NCBI GenBank assembly: GCA_019096065.1
Contig: JAGUCH010000009.1
Coordinates: 1,250,001-1,314,000 of the forward strand
DNA length: 64,000 bases
Direction: 5' to 3'
Origin: Paracyclopina nana
Lineage: Eukaryota; Arthropoda; Copepoda; Cyclopoida; Cyclopettidae
The notes beneath the pieces are model-generated. The model had not been told where the DNA came from. It made no database searches and worked only from the letters and a program-made list of their open reading frames with translations. A program made the position numbers and the translations under genes. Below are positions 1 through 10,791 of the stretch, piece after piece. Every line of letters starts with the position of its first letter. Position 1 is the stretch's first letter.

Positions 1-3000
1 ACCTGAGCTGAACGCTCACCTGGCGGGCTGAGGGCGGGTGGGCAGGCGGGCAGGTGCGGCCAAAACGAACTGCTCGTCGCGAAGAAGTAGGAATCGTAGA
101 TGAAATGGCGGGCCTGCCCTCCGAAACTGCTCACGCTCGCCCTGAGCAGACTGACAACCAAAAGCCAAAAGAAGGAGACCAAAAGAAAAATCCTTCGACT
201 TTGCTCGATTTTAGGCGTGCTGCCATCATTGTCCCGAAGCTTATTTCCGAACCCAAACATCGATGCTTTTCAAGCTGCCGGGAATTTTCTTAGTTTTAAG
301 TGCTCCGTTGCATTTTTCTACGGTCACAACTCCAAAGCTTCAGAATTGCCATTATTTTTTTAATTCTCAATATTTTTTTATTTCTTAGGTTTTTATTGCT
401 CTCGTCATTTCTCAAAAACACTATGATTATTTAGTTAAAATAGAATTCAAGTTTTTTGCCCATGCATTCTGAGAGACAGAAAAAATCGTTTTTCCGAGCA
501 TATGTTATTGGAGGATTTTTTATTGGAAAATTGGGTTCTTCTCAAATCAACTCGGATGTATTAAAGCAAACTTTGAATCCATCGATGAACTTTGGCTGCT
601 TTGGAAATCGACTCATCTCTAATTGGAAGGCGAACGCGCGGGCAGGTGCAAATGCACAATTCTTACCTGTCCAACTGTCCCATTGGCGAAGGCATCGTTA
701 CCAGAACATGACAATCGGCTCAGTTTGGCGTTTGTATTCAAAATGCGGCTATTTCCACGCAAAGCAATTCCATGCCGCGCTGTTTTACTATTGGTACCTG
801 GCCGATTTGCGCAAATCGCCAATAATGCGGCATCTCGCGCCATCTAGCGGCGAATTCGGGAACTTTGCGCGGCTTTTTTTTAATGCTGCCCCTTTTTTCC
901 AAGTTTTTCGCTCGGGCTACAGACATTCGAGAACTTTTGTGGAAATCCGAAGCTCGGGTGGATGGGACGACAATTCTTTTATGGCAGACTCGGACAATGT
1001 AGTAGGTAAGTAACTTGAGACAATTGAGCACACGGGGGCAGATTTGTCAAAGACTTCGCCTTTGGGGCACAAACGACGGCGAAGAAGTTGCCAATGCTGC
1101 AATGCAGCACACCAAGTTAATTTACTACAATATTCTCTTCGCGGCTTTCTTCGCACCAATCAGGCTTAATATATGGAATGCTACGCATATCTTTTGAGCC
1201 AGCATGCTTAGCAAGGCGCATTGCATTGAATCACTTATTATTTTTCTCGATGATGTGATTTGGGGCTCAATTAGCCCAGTGTGGCGGACATTCTGCCCAC
1301 TTGCCGCATTTGATTCATTTCTGCCATAGTTTTGAGGGGCCGGGTGGAAGCAAATTCCAGCTGAAAGAAGCACAATAGCACCCCCAAGACACTAATAAAA
1401 AAGGCAGGCTGCCATTTCTTTTAAAAGTTCAATAATCTCTCATGATTTTACCATTTGTAGCCAATTTCGGTCAAATAAAAGAAAATCGTTCCAAAAAGGG
1501 TGTCTTTTTCGCTAGCCAGGCAAAATTCCCTTTTTTTTAAGGGAAATTCAAAAATGTATACATCTTTGATGACCTCATTCCTTGAGCTCATCCGAGTGTG
1601 TCGTAGTGCAGTAGAGGTGATTAGGGATTAATCAGGAAACAATCTTTCTTCAGTGCACACTGGGCCAAGAGGTGATCTAGTGCACACTCAAATGTGACCC
1701 AATATGTCTTCATTGTTTGCATGTCAACAACTTCTTCCTGGGTAAGTTTGCTTTTGCAACCGGCTCATCGCCTAATTGTAATCTTTTCCCCTCTTGAGTA
1801 AAATTCGGGAATTTCACGTACGATTTGGCTTAGATTCTGAAGAAAACTCGCTGGAGGCCTCCGAAATATTTGCTTTAAAAAATCGCTTTTCGAACCTAAC
1901 TGATGCTCCAATTATTTTTATGAACGCTATTTTGATCACTCAATTCCTGGAGAACCTAATATTTCGTTATCTGCAAATAGAGCTTTTTGAAATTGCGCGG
2001 AGATTTAGATTTCCTAAAAAGAAAAAATCCAATTAAAATTAATTGATTTGCCAAAAATAGATTCTTTGAAGAACTGACTTGTTTTCTTAAGAAATCAAGA
2101 GCACATCTGCTGAGATTTCAAATATATGCTCGGTGTAAGCAAAATACAGTTCAATGGCGCTAATTTTCCATTATTAGCTTCCAATCATTTATTTGACCTT
2201 TGGCACTCCCAGAATCGACAGAAGAAGACGGTTACAAGTGCAAACAGCAGCTACAGCAACTCTTTCATAAACAATGCAACTGACTGAAGTAATTTATGCA
2301 AATGAGGCATCCAGCTCGTTATTAAATGAGCCTCAAACTACCATTCAACATCAACAACAAGTCAGTTGAAAATCCAGAGTATCATTTGCTAAACTAGTGA
2401 AGGAAAAAATCAATTTACCATGGCATATACAACAATAATGATAAATCAATTTTCGGGCTGTTTTGTAATGACTATCTATTTATGTATCTATTTTTGTACG
2501 CGGTAAAAATCATTTTTCCGAAACAAGATCATTGGGAACGCTACTACTACATGGCAAAAAATTCCTTGTAACAAAAAATCCTTTTAAGCCTATTACTTTA
2601 CTCTCTACACTATGGCTTTGATAAGAAAGTACTATAATTATGGGACAATTTTCCTCATGTGGGATTTTGCCACCATTTTGTTGACATTATAATAAAGTGA
2701 TTTCCTGGACAAAATTCCGCAATTTCGCAATTTTACGCATATTTCGCCAAGTTATTACAACCAGCAATTTTGAATGGGGAAAAATCTGTAATTTGAATTT
2801 GAGGAGATACGGAGCAAACTTTGTTGGTTATGCTACGTTATCTGCAGCTCGACTAATCCCAGGCATTCGTTACTCGAGCATAGCATTTTTAATCATCATG
2901 CTTGCAAGACAAATGGGTTTCCACAGCTCGCGCATAAACAGGCCGCGCACAGTGGGATGTCAAAGGCCTCATTTGAAGCATATGCGAGGACCTTATCAAA

Positions 3001-3444
3001 TTGGCACTTCCTATGAACAAGCTGAAATGTCAAAACCCTGCATTTCAGTACATTTTCATTTTTCCTTATTAAGCTGTGAACCATCCAAAGAGCACTTTTA
3101 GCAATTTTAAGTCTGGATTTTCTCGGCCAAAAAATACAGTGCATTATCATCAATTATTCAAGCTCGGTGTACTCCCCTCTACTACATTCCTAAAAATAGG
3201 AGCAAATTGTTGTTTTGTGCTACCTCAAAGCTTATTAGGGAGCTGAGGCCACCAAAGAAGATTTTCTTCAAATATTTCAAGCCCAATTTGCATCCATAAC
3301 CAAGCTATGGCTGCATATAATAAAAGCAACGCACAATTTGACTCTCTGCTATGATTTCATGCTCCAAAAAGTTTTGCATGCAGGGGAGAGAATATTAGGT
3401 CCAGAATATGTAGCTTTGCATTTCTTTTTTTCATGGGGAATACT
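1..3444. other. Intergenic, no gene supported
   Basis: I see no convincing exon here. Positions 1-60 and 600-1000 are richer in G+C and CpG than the rest. The longest open frame (456-1013, +) has low-complexity, non-conserved composition. The stretch contains one CTCF-like site (837-850) and three copies of the CACA(G/C)TGGG motif (1275, 1656, 2948). The remainder is AT-rich, without repeats I could define. Confidence 0.5.
837..850 (-). promoter_or_regulatory. CTCF-like site
   Basis: CCGCTAGATGGCGC on the minus strand, one mismatch to the core; the same 14-base string recurs on the plus strand at 57738. Confidence 0.45.
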
Positions 3445-4486
3445 TTATTTCGGAAGTCTCATGAGCCCAATGCGGAGTTTGTCACTCCAAGAAACCGGAA
3501 TAACCTTGAGGAAGCCAAAAAAGGAGATTGTTTTCCAATCAGAATTGACATACAACTTTTTGGGCTTTCCATCTGCGAGGATCCTGTCAAAATTCTTGTA
3601 TAGCCCAGGGCTATCCAGTTTCCTCAATGGAGGCTTATTGGGAAAGGTCGTGGCAAATTTCTCCTTGTAAGCCCCAAAGTGACGCAAAACAATGGGGAAA
3701 TGGGCGCCAAATCTGGCCTCAACTTCGGGAAGCATTTTCTAAAGAAGAAATCACACTTGATTAATTTCTTGGAAAAAATCTTGCAGTTGCATTAGATTAC
3801 CTCATACTGCGCCTCCTGTCCAAAACAGAGTGGGGTTTCTCCAGGATGATCTCCAGGATTGAACAAGACCACATCTACTTGATATTTTGAGAGCTCCATT
3901 CTCAAGCCATTAGAGAGAGACATCAAAGCAGCCTTTGTGGCTGTGTACACTGATAGGGTGGGAAGGGGACATTCAGTACAAAAGCTCACCATATTAACCA
4001 GTCTGCCCTTGGAGGCCATGAGATGAGGCAAAAAGGCCCTACTCATTGCCCAACATCCTAGTACATTCACATCAAATTGGTGCTTGACCATTTCACTGGA
4101 AAGAGGCAGAATTTAACCCAATTAGGCAACTGCTTGTTATTTTTCTTATTTTACCTGGTTTGCCATAAGGCATCAGCAAACACTAAAGTTGCTGCATTGT
4201 TCACAACAGCCCAAAGCTGGATTTCCTCCTTCTTTAATGTACAATCGACAGACTTGACCAAGTCTTCAATGGACTCTGTCTTGGTCACATCCAAATGGAG
4301 CACTTGCAGGTTTGGCTTTGCTTTCAAAATGGCCGCGCCTTCAGAGTCGGGGAAATAGCAGGTGACCACAGTGAGGAATTCTGGATGATTTTCAGACATG
4401 TGGCAAGCCAGGGAAAATCCAAATCCAGAATCACATCCAGTGATCAAAATGGCTCTTTTTCCACTGGATACACACGATGTTGCCAT
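3445..4486 (-). CDS. Short-chain dehydrogenase/reductase, RDH/SDR9C-like
   Basis: Three exons on the minus strand (4486-4155, 4095-3801, 3738-3445) join in phase to a 306-residue protein. Both introns are short (59 and 62 bp) with GT-AG ends. Seen in the sequence: the cofactor loop TGCDSGFG at residues 16-23, LDVT at 65-68, NNAA at 96-99 (the family usually has NNAG), and the catalytic Ser148, Tyr161 and Lys165 in the YTATK motif. Length and layout fit retinol/hydroxysteroid dehydrogenases of the SDR9C type, which oxidise or reduce lipid alcohols with NAD(P)(H). The substrate cannot be told from sequence. The N-terminus lacks the membrane helix of typical RDHs. I chose the ATG at 4486 because its context (CAACATGG) is good and the Rossmann fold follows directly. 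The TAA stop lies inside an AAATAAAG string, so the stop overlaps a possible poly(A) signal. The gene starts 113 bp after the stop of the upstream 7-TM gene. Confidence 0.85.
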
Positions 4487-4515
4487 GTTGAATATTTCGA
4501 AGGGACTGATCAATG

Positions 4516-4521
4516 TTTATT
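4516..4521 (-). terminator. Poly(A) signal AATAAA of the 7-TM gene
   Basis: AATAAA on the minus strand, 79 bases after the stop of the 7-TM gene and only 30 bases before the start codon of the SDR gene. Cleavage 10-30 bases downstream would fall almost on the SDR start codon, so the two transcription units abut or overlap. Confidence 0.5.
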
Positions 4522-4599
4522 GTTATTTGTTGCCATGCGCTTCAGCTGATCAAGATAGGACACGCACACGTGGTTTCATTTAGCATTCCGGTCACACAC

Positions 4600-5460
4600 T
4601 CAAACCATGACAATCATGAGGTTTTTCTCCGCATATTTGGTGATGTTTTCATTCCTGAAAATCATGGTGGCTGGCAGGAGGTTGAGCAGAATGATTGTCA
4701 TCACCGTGTGGAAAAAGATGACATTTTTGGGGACTTTTTCCGGCTGTCCCACTGTGGCTCCGCTCAGCCAGACCACCATGAGGACTCCAGAAGCGAGCAA
4801 GATGATGGCTAGCAATCTCAAAGTGTTTTGGGTGTAGCCAATTTGGCATTTTTCGGGACTGCCTCGCTTCAAAAGCTCAATTCTGGCCAGCATGGCAACA
4901 ACCAGAGCAACAATGGAAATAATGAGCAACTTGACAGTGTTTACGGGCAGGTCTTCCGGTTCCGGATTAGGAATGCCGGTGAGGTAAGCGAAATCCGGCG
5001 ATTTTGACACATTCATGCCCAAAGCCTCATAAAAGGCAGCCCCGCCAGTGATGCAAGCATTCATGACTCTCAGCGTGGTGATGATTGACAGGTCACTGAT
5101 GCTTTGGGCCCATTTCATGTGAAAAATGTACAAATAACGCGTGAACACCGTGAACATGATTTGGAGGAAGAAAGCCAAGCCAGTGATGAGCTGCACGTAA
5201 ATGGCGGCTACGGCCAATTGGGGGTAGGTGTTGAACGGCCCCCACCTGAGGTTGTTCACAGAGGCCACGCCTGTGGCGATGTAGGTAATCACAAGCAGGT
5301 CCTTCAGCATGGAATCAAAGGGAGTTTGCATTCCCAAGGGCTTCTTGTCCAAGTAGCTCCAAATGATGGCAAAAAGAGCCAAGGAGAGCGAAAGGGAAAG
5401 CATTAAAAAGGCTGAACAGCAAATTTCCAGCAAGCTTCTCTCAATCATAATGGTTAGCAT
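4600..5460 (-). CDS. Orphan seven-transmembrane protein, intronless
   Basis: A single uninterrupted frame of 286 residues. Seven hydrophobic stretches can be seen, roughly at residues 9-35, 50-70, 80-112, 121-144, 172-193, 213-234 and 245-268, separated by short loops; one NVS glycosylation sequon lies between segments four and five. The spacing resembles a serpentine receptor, but I see no DRY, NPxxY or other class A, B or C GPCR signature, and I do not recognise the family. A second ATG in frame at 5448 could be the real start. A TATA box lies only 35-45 bases upstream, implying a very short leader. The SDR gene follows 113 bp downstream on the same strand. The role is unknown: a lineage-specific chemoreceptor-like protein or a small-molecule transporter are both possible. 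Confidence 0.7.
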   Translation of the reverse strand: MLTIMIERSLLEICCSAFLMLSLSLSLALFAIIWSYLDKKPLGMQTPFDSMLKDLLVITYIATGVASVNNLRWGPFNTYPQLAVAAIYVQLITGLAFFLQIMFTVFTRYLYIFHMKWAQSISDLSIITTLRVMNACITGGAAFYEALGMNVSKSPDFAYLTGIPNPEPEDLPVNTVKLLIISIVALVVAMLARIELLKRGSPEKCQIGYTQNTLRLLAIILLASGVLMVVWLSGATVGQPEKVPKNVIFFHTVMTIILLNLLPATMIFRNENITKYAEKNLMIVMV

Positions 5461-5494
5461 TAAACTGAGCTGGAGTGAAAGAGGCGCGAGTTCA

Positions 5495-5503
5495 TTTTAT
5501 ATA
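5495..5503 (-). promoter_or_regulatory. TATA box of the 7-TM gene
   Basis: TATATAAAA on the minus strand, 35-43 bases before the first ATG (5460). An arthropod initiator-like TCAGTT lies at 5463-5468, slightly farther from the TATA box than the usual 30 bases. Initiation there, or a few bases upstream, would give a leader of under about 15 bases to the first ATG, or about 20-25 to the second. Confidence 0.5.
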
Positions 5504-5509
5504 GCAACT

Positions 5510-7679
5510 TCTCTCTATGGTCGCTCTTTTTTTTTAAATGTCAACCAAACTTGACACTTCTATGTGAAAAAGTGAAAGGTGAAACGGCAAATTGGTGTGC
5601 ATCATTTTAATGGACATTTGATAACCTAGAGGAACATGATTATCTTGAAGTTCATTTGGCTTTTCAGTACACTGAGAAAAATTGCCAAAAGGTCACAAAA
5701 ACCTGACATATTTTCAGCAAAATATTGTACAATACATTTGCAAGCATCAGGTTTCATTTTTTAAGATTTTTATAAAAATTATCAGTTTTTCAATCATTCT
5801 CTAAGAGCCGTAAAATGCAGGTTAACCCAGCCTCAGAGTTGAGTACCTGAATCTTGCACACACCAGAAAAAAGTATTTACATCAATTGTTATGTACGTTC
5901 TTTTGATTAATTGTTTTGCAAGTGCAAGTGACAGATAAAGAATAAGCAGCATAGTTACACTCTTTAGTGCATTGTTTTTAATGCACATTTGATTAACTTA
6001 TGGAATGATTATTTGGAGGTTAATATGGCCTTCTATCTTTGAAGGCAGTTAACACCTTTGAACAAGACCCTTGAAAAATGTATGCTAATAATAATCCAAT
6101 TTAATTGTGCAATGCGCCTTTTGTACTTTGTATGTAATGTTGAGTACTAATTTGTTAACAGAAGCCTTTGTGTTGTCCGTTCCGAAACAGCTTAAAAAAC
6201 AATCCTAATTCCCAAAATGAGCTACAAGAAGACCAGAATGTTGTGAACAAGATGCAAAAATGGAAAATGAACGTGATTCCATCTTTTACTTGAAATAACT
6301 GCGATTTCATGTACTTTTGTGGGTTAGTTATCTTGGCTTCTGTTTTCGACTGTTTCCAAAATTGCAATTCAGGACATGTTTGAAGCAATCCAGCCAATGG
6401 AAGCAGACTATGAAATGGCGATTGAATTTTCATTAGCTGATTCTATCATCAGTTCGCTAAGGTCCCACATTTGAACAACAGCTTAGAACTTCTACAAAAA
6501 GTGAGTTACTTATTTGGTTTCCAAGAGGAAAAAGGCCTCAAATTGAGAGGTACTTAACTTAGTTACTTAGTTAAAAGTGAGCTATTTGAGCTATCTCGAT
6601 TTTAGGGGCAGTTATTAGACAAAAACTAATGCACTTACTTTAAGAACCCCCAAAAATGATCCAACACTATTGTAACAAAAATAAAAGTTGCTGACCATAA
6701 TAAATATTGCTCACAACATATCATAATTATAATATTTCATTTTAGGTCATGCATCTGAAGTCTGTCAAACAAAGTTATTATGGCTAAAATTAGCAAAACT
6801 TTGACGGACAATATCTGGCTCCAAACTAAAATGAACAATTTTTTATTTGAAAGTACTCATCTTTGACTGACTCTGCGCAAAAAATAACCAAAATTCATCC
6901 GGGGAAGTTTTCTCAATTTTGCTCCAAAGTTAACCCTTAAAATTTGCATTTTGCCCCTTGGAGCACAGTGGGCATGCAAGACGACAACTTTTATCCCATT
7001 TCCTAAGACACCCTCAGGGGGCCTAACAATTGCCTAAAAGTGGGCAGATTAAAGTTGCTTCATAGTATGGCTGTGAGAGGGGTCCAAAATTTTACTACAT
7101 AAGAATTGCCCAAAACTTCCCCTCCCAGGGGCCCTTTGGCATGGTGACAATTTAGGGGAGCCCCTCAAGATGGTCCATAAGATTTTCTAAAAGCTCTCGG
7201 TGCCGCTAGAGGGGTTATTGAAAATTCTGCGAAGGCTTCCCTTAAAATGCCGAAATACATCTTTTGCTTTCATATTTATGACTAAAAGAATCAGATTTTC
7301 GGATTTTTTTCACAGATTAAGTATCACGGTAAGTCGAGAAAGGAAGTTTGAGGCAGATGAGCCGCAACAATATTATTATTGCCTAATGAAAAATAAAGAA
7401 AGTTGAATTGAGTTGACTGATTATATAAAATCAATATTTTATTTCACCATTTGAGGTCTTTGATTTACATTCGTGACAATAAATTTCTGCGTGCAATTAA
7501 GAGCAAAAAATTGCTCGGGCTTTTTCCGACGCTTTGTTTATCTTTTTCCGCCAATCAGCTGCGTCGAAATTTGTTGTTGATGTTTTGCACAACAACTGCA
7601 CGATTTAAATCCAATTCTGTCTCAGCACTTTTTTGATGGACTAAAAAGCCTTTTGTTTTTAGCCAGAATCAGAGCAAAA
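5510..7679. other. Intergenic, no gene supported
   Basis: AT-rich sequence without recognisable exons or repeats. The part at 6950-7210 is somewhat richer in G+C, and one CACAGTGGG copy lies at 6964. The part just before 7680 should hold the promoter of the MAPR gene, but I see no clear TATA box there. Confidence 0.4.
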
Positions 7680-8670
7680 ATGGCGGACCAAGAGCCTTTA
7701 AACGATGACAAAGTTGGTGATAGCAACCTCACAGTTAGCTGGTGGTGAGTTGAACCTTGGCAGATTTTACCACGATTTTCCTCAAATTGAGGTTTTTCCT
7801 ATTTTTCAGGGATCAATTTTTGGTAGAAGTGACAAGTCCCATCAATATTGCCCTCATATTGGCCATAGTGTTCTTGTTATACAAAATCTTGAAAACTGAA
7901 ACAGGTAATGTTTGAACATAATTGGCATTTTTCGCTCCAAAAAGTCAATTTTGGGCCCTTTCAGAATCTTCAAATCCAGCTCCAATTCAGCCTCCATTGC
8001 CGCGAATGAAGAAGAGAGATTTGACGTTGAGTGAGCTCAAAAAATTCGATGGTACCAATAATCCAGAAGGTCGTGTGCTAGTGGCTGTTTTGGGCAAAGT
8101 TTATGACGTAACTAAAGGCAAAAAATACTATGGCCCAGGTATCTAATAAAACTCACAACAATAAAGTAAAACTCGCATTTCAAGTCAGGTTTTGTAAACT
8201 GACAGCAAAGTTGAAAATCGCTAATAATTCAAGTTGAAAATAGTTATTTTTCTCAAACACAATTCTTTTGCAAAAGAAAATGCAAATATCGTCACAATAT
8301 GTCTTTCAGAATACATTTTTACGACTTTTTTTCGATTATAAAGGTGGGCCATATTCTGGTTTTGGTGGCCGAGATGCATCACGTGGCCTTGCTACCTTCA
8401 ATGTGGAGGCCATCAAAGATGAATATGATGACCTCTCAGATCTCAAAGCAAGCGAAATGGAACAGGCAAGCTACTCTGGATTTCCTAGCAAAATCTTGGC
8501 TAATGTTGTTTTTTCAGGTGCGAGAGTGGGAGCTGCAGTTCAGTGAGAAGTACGAGTTTGTGGGAAAGCTAATTAGACCTGGAGAAGAGCCCACTTTCTA
8601 TTCAGATGCTTCAAGTGATGAGGAAGATAACGATGACAACAAAACTGAAGATGCCAAAAAGAAGGAATGA
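7680..8670 (+). CDS. PGRMC: Membrane-associated progesterone receptor component (PGRMC/MAPR)
   Basis: Five exons (7680-7744, 7810-7904, 7965-8138, 8344-8465, 8518-8670) join in phase to 202 residues, close to the 195 of human PGRMC1. After a short acidic N-terminus, residues about 25-52 form the membrane helix, and a cytochrome b5-like haem-binding domain follows ([48 protein letters not shown]). The tyrosine of KYYGP sits where PGRMC1 uses Tyr113 to bind haem. The tail is acidic ([12 protein letters not shown]), as in vertebrate homologues. Known MAPR proteins sit in the ER membrane, bind haem and support cytochrome P450 enzymes and sterol metabolism. The last intron (8466-8517, 52 bp) begins with GC rather than GT; the join [12 protein letters not shown] matches the family, so this is a real GC-AG intron rather than an error. 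Confidence 0.93.
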
Positions 8671-8823
8671 GACATAAGAAAACCTGTTGCACACGTCCAC
8701 CCATATAACGAATTGCTGTTGCAAAAACAATGATGATATTTAAAAAGAGTAACTAAATCTTACATTGGACATCCAGAAGCCGATGACAAAAGATTGCTTT
8801 GACTTGATCAAGTAAAAAAGCAA

Positions 8824-8829
8824 TTTATT
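8824..8829 (-). terminator. Poly(A) signal AATAAA on the minus strand
   Basis: AATAAA on the minus strand, 8 bases after the TAA at 8837-8839 that closes the candidate cysteine-rich gene. It supports that exon pair being real, and marks the convergent boundary with the MAPR gene. Confidence 0.35.
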
Positions 8830-8836
8830 TCGTAAA

Positions 8837-9075
8837 TTAGCAAATGTCCAAGACAAGTTCTTTGTAATTGGGGTCTTTGCATAGGCAAGGTAAGCATCTA
8901 AAGTCCATTTTTTTCATCCAGCAAAGTCCATGCTGAAAGTTGACAACAACCTAAAAAAGCACTGTTATATTTAAAAACACATTATTTTCTTATGGAATTA
9001 CTCCGGGTTTCCAGTTGCAATCCTTGAGAGGCTGGACAAAGTTGCAATCCTTGCAATTAACTTTGCATCCACTTC
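8837..9075 (-). CDS. Candidate C-terminal exons of a small cysteine-rich protein
   Basis: Two minus-strand exons, 9075-9002 and 8932-8837, are separated by a 69-bp GT-AG intron (acceptor TTTCAG) and keep frame across the join. They encode about 55 residues with ten cysteines, in blocks such as CKVNCKDC, DFRCLPCLCKD and the end LVLDIC. The TAA stop is followed at once by AATAAA. The upstream exon starts right after an in-frame stop, at an AAAAAG acceptor in phase 1, so at least one more exon should lie upstream; I could not find it with confidence. The cysteine pattern could be a secreted disulfide-rich domain or a zinc-binding module; I do not recognise it. It converges on the MAPR gene, with its stop 167 bp from the MAPR stop. 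It may also be chance or a gene remnant. Confidence 0.38.
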
Positions 9076-10708
9076 CTTTTTAAGCAAAAAATTAAGAATT
9101 ACTTGTAAGTTATACTTAGGCTCGAATCAAGCTCAAAATTAAGCGCAATTAGCATTAAAATCACTTTTAAATATTGGCTTCTTTTCATAAAAAGAGGTTA
9201 TTTTTTGACTGGTCAAAAGTCCCGAAACAAAAAGTTTAAAAAAAGGATTTTTTAAAAAAACTATTTTCTAATTTATGCTGTTGTTTGTGCAGGTGAACCG
9301 CGCATCCATTTTAAGTTACTAATTACCTAAAATGGCTTGCGAAAACTGGGCCAAATTTGCGAATAGCAGTAATTGTAAAAATAACTGAAAATATGCCATT
9401 TCAAAGACTTGTGAAATTCGATGCTCACAAGAGATCAAAGGCTTCTTTTAAGATAAAGGTTGCGTGATATGTATGTTAATTTTCCGTTGAGAAGGCAGAT
9501 TCAAAATGAAAGTAAATACGGTATATAGATTTGTATACCATTCATGAATTTATACTTTTATTTGTCATTCATAAAATTGAGATTCCCATTATATTTGATT
9601 TCCAGTTCAAAATAGAGCAATTTTCTTTTACCTGAAGAAATTGATTCTTGATAGTGTATTAAAATCTAGTTTTCTTTGCATCACCTTGAATGTTAAGTGT
9701 CATCCTGCACGTGTATAAAGAGCATCATTCCACTGCTACAGTCATTGGACCATGCTCAAGCATCAAATGACAAGCTCAGCATGTTCCAGTCTATTGTGGA
9801 AAAAATCTCTTTGGAAAAATCGGCCCTAAAAAGTAGTGTTGTAGTAGCCCTTTTTCGGCTTACGAGGACTAAGCACAAAAGTGTGATTTCTCTTGATGCA
9901 CCCTCATGAAAACAATATTTCGCCAAATGATGGGAGGCATTTTTGTGCAACTCACTCTATAAAGTTGAAACAAAATGTTCAAATTAGCAACCCTGCAAAA
10001 AGTGCAATCTCACTCTCAGGAAGGTTCCAGTTAGCCACACTTTTCAACCATACTCAATATTAGGTTAAATGTTGCCTTAGTAGTATATAACAGCTTGAAA
10101 AAAGTGTCGTGTGTTTCTGAATTTAGCTTTTGTGAGCTGATTTGCAAACAATGCCTGATTTTTTCCTGACAATGTCAGGAAGTGGGCCACCCTGCTAGAT
10201 TACTTGTACTATGCACTTGCTCGGATTAGCCAAAAGTTAAATGCCCTTATTTCCCTTTGAATCAAGAATGGAGAAATTTGCTTGAAATTCGCCCTTAGGA
10301 TTCAGAAATCCATCTTAGCACAACTTGAATAAGTAGCCATATAGCTAAAGGGGGAAAATGGGCATAATTTTAGCCCTGGAAAAGTTCCACCCCAAGTGAC
10401 CAGTAAATAACAGAATTTTCTCCTTTTATGTTCAGGTGGCCATAAAAAAGAAGAGAGAAGTGAAAAAGATCCCTGTAGTATAAAATGTGCGTGACTTTGC
10501 ATCGATATTCCGAAAATTAGGGCTGGAAATTGTAGTTTTTCATCTGGTGGTGGCTCAAAAGAGAGACCACCCTAATTTCCCGGGAGATTCATTTTTGCTG
10601 CCACCAAAAACATGCCAAATTGCCTTGTGGAGGCTCAAAAATTTGTCAACGTCCACATGACATCCATCCTGATAATATTTTTCTCTTAGAACTTAGGGAC
10701 AAATAGCG

Positions 10709-10723
10709 CCTCCAGGTGGCGCT
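10709..10723 (+). promoter_or_regulatory. CTCF-like site
   Basis: CCTCCAGGTGGCGCT differs from the animal CTCF core CCASYAGRKGGC at one position. Eleven bases downstream comes GGCTGCGCGGC, a module also found after the site at 39004. It faces the minus-strand site at 10776-10791. Confidence 0.6.
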
Positions 10724-10775
10724 TTTTTCGTGCTGGCTGCGCGGCCGATTGGGCAGAATGGGCAGAGCTGTGTGA

Positions 10776-10791
10776 CAGCGCCACCTGGTGA
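10776..10791 (-). promoter_or_regulatory. CTCF-like site
   Basis: TCACCAGGTGGCGCTG on the minus strand, one mismatch to the CTCF core. It is convergent with the plus-strand site at 10709; the pair spans 83 bp. Confidence 0.6.

Noticed and set aside
456-1013. 185-codon open frame on the plus strand
   Set aside because: No recognisable domain, composition like chance translation, and another frame of similar length lies on the opposite strand.
7203-7214. CCGCTAGAGGGG, a CTCF-like string
   Set aside because: The final C of the core is missing and the GCGC extension is absent.
9300-9360. Possible upstream exon of the cysteine-rich gene (a GTAATT donor near 9328 on the minus strand)
   Set aside because: The phase does not match the phase-1 acceptor at 9075, and the coding stretch is too short to judge.
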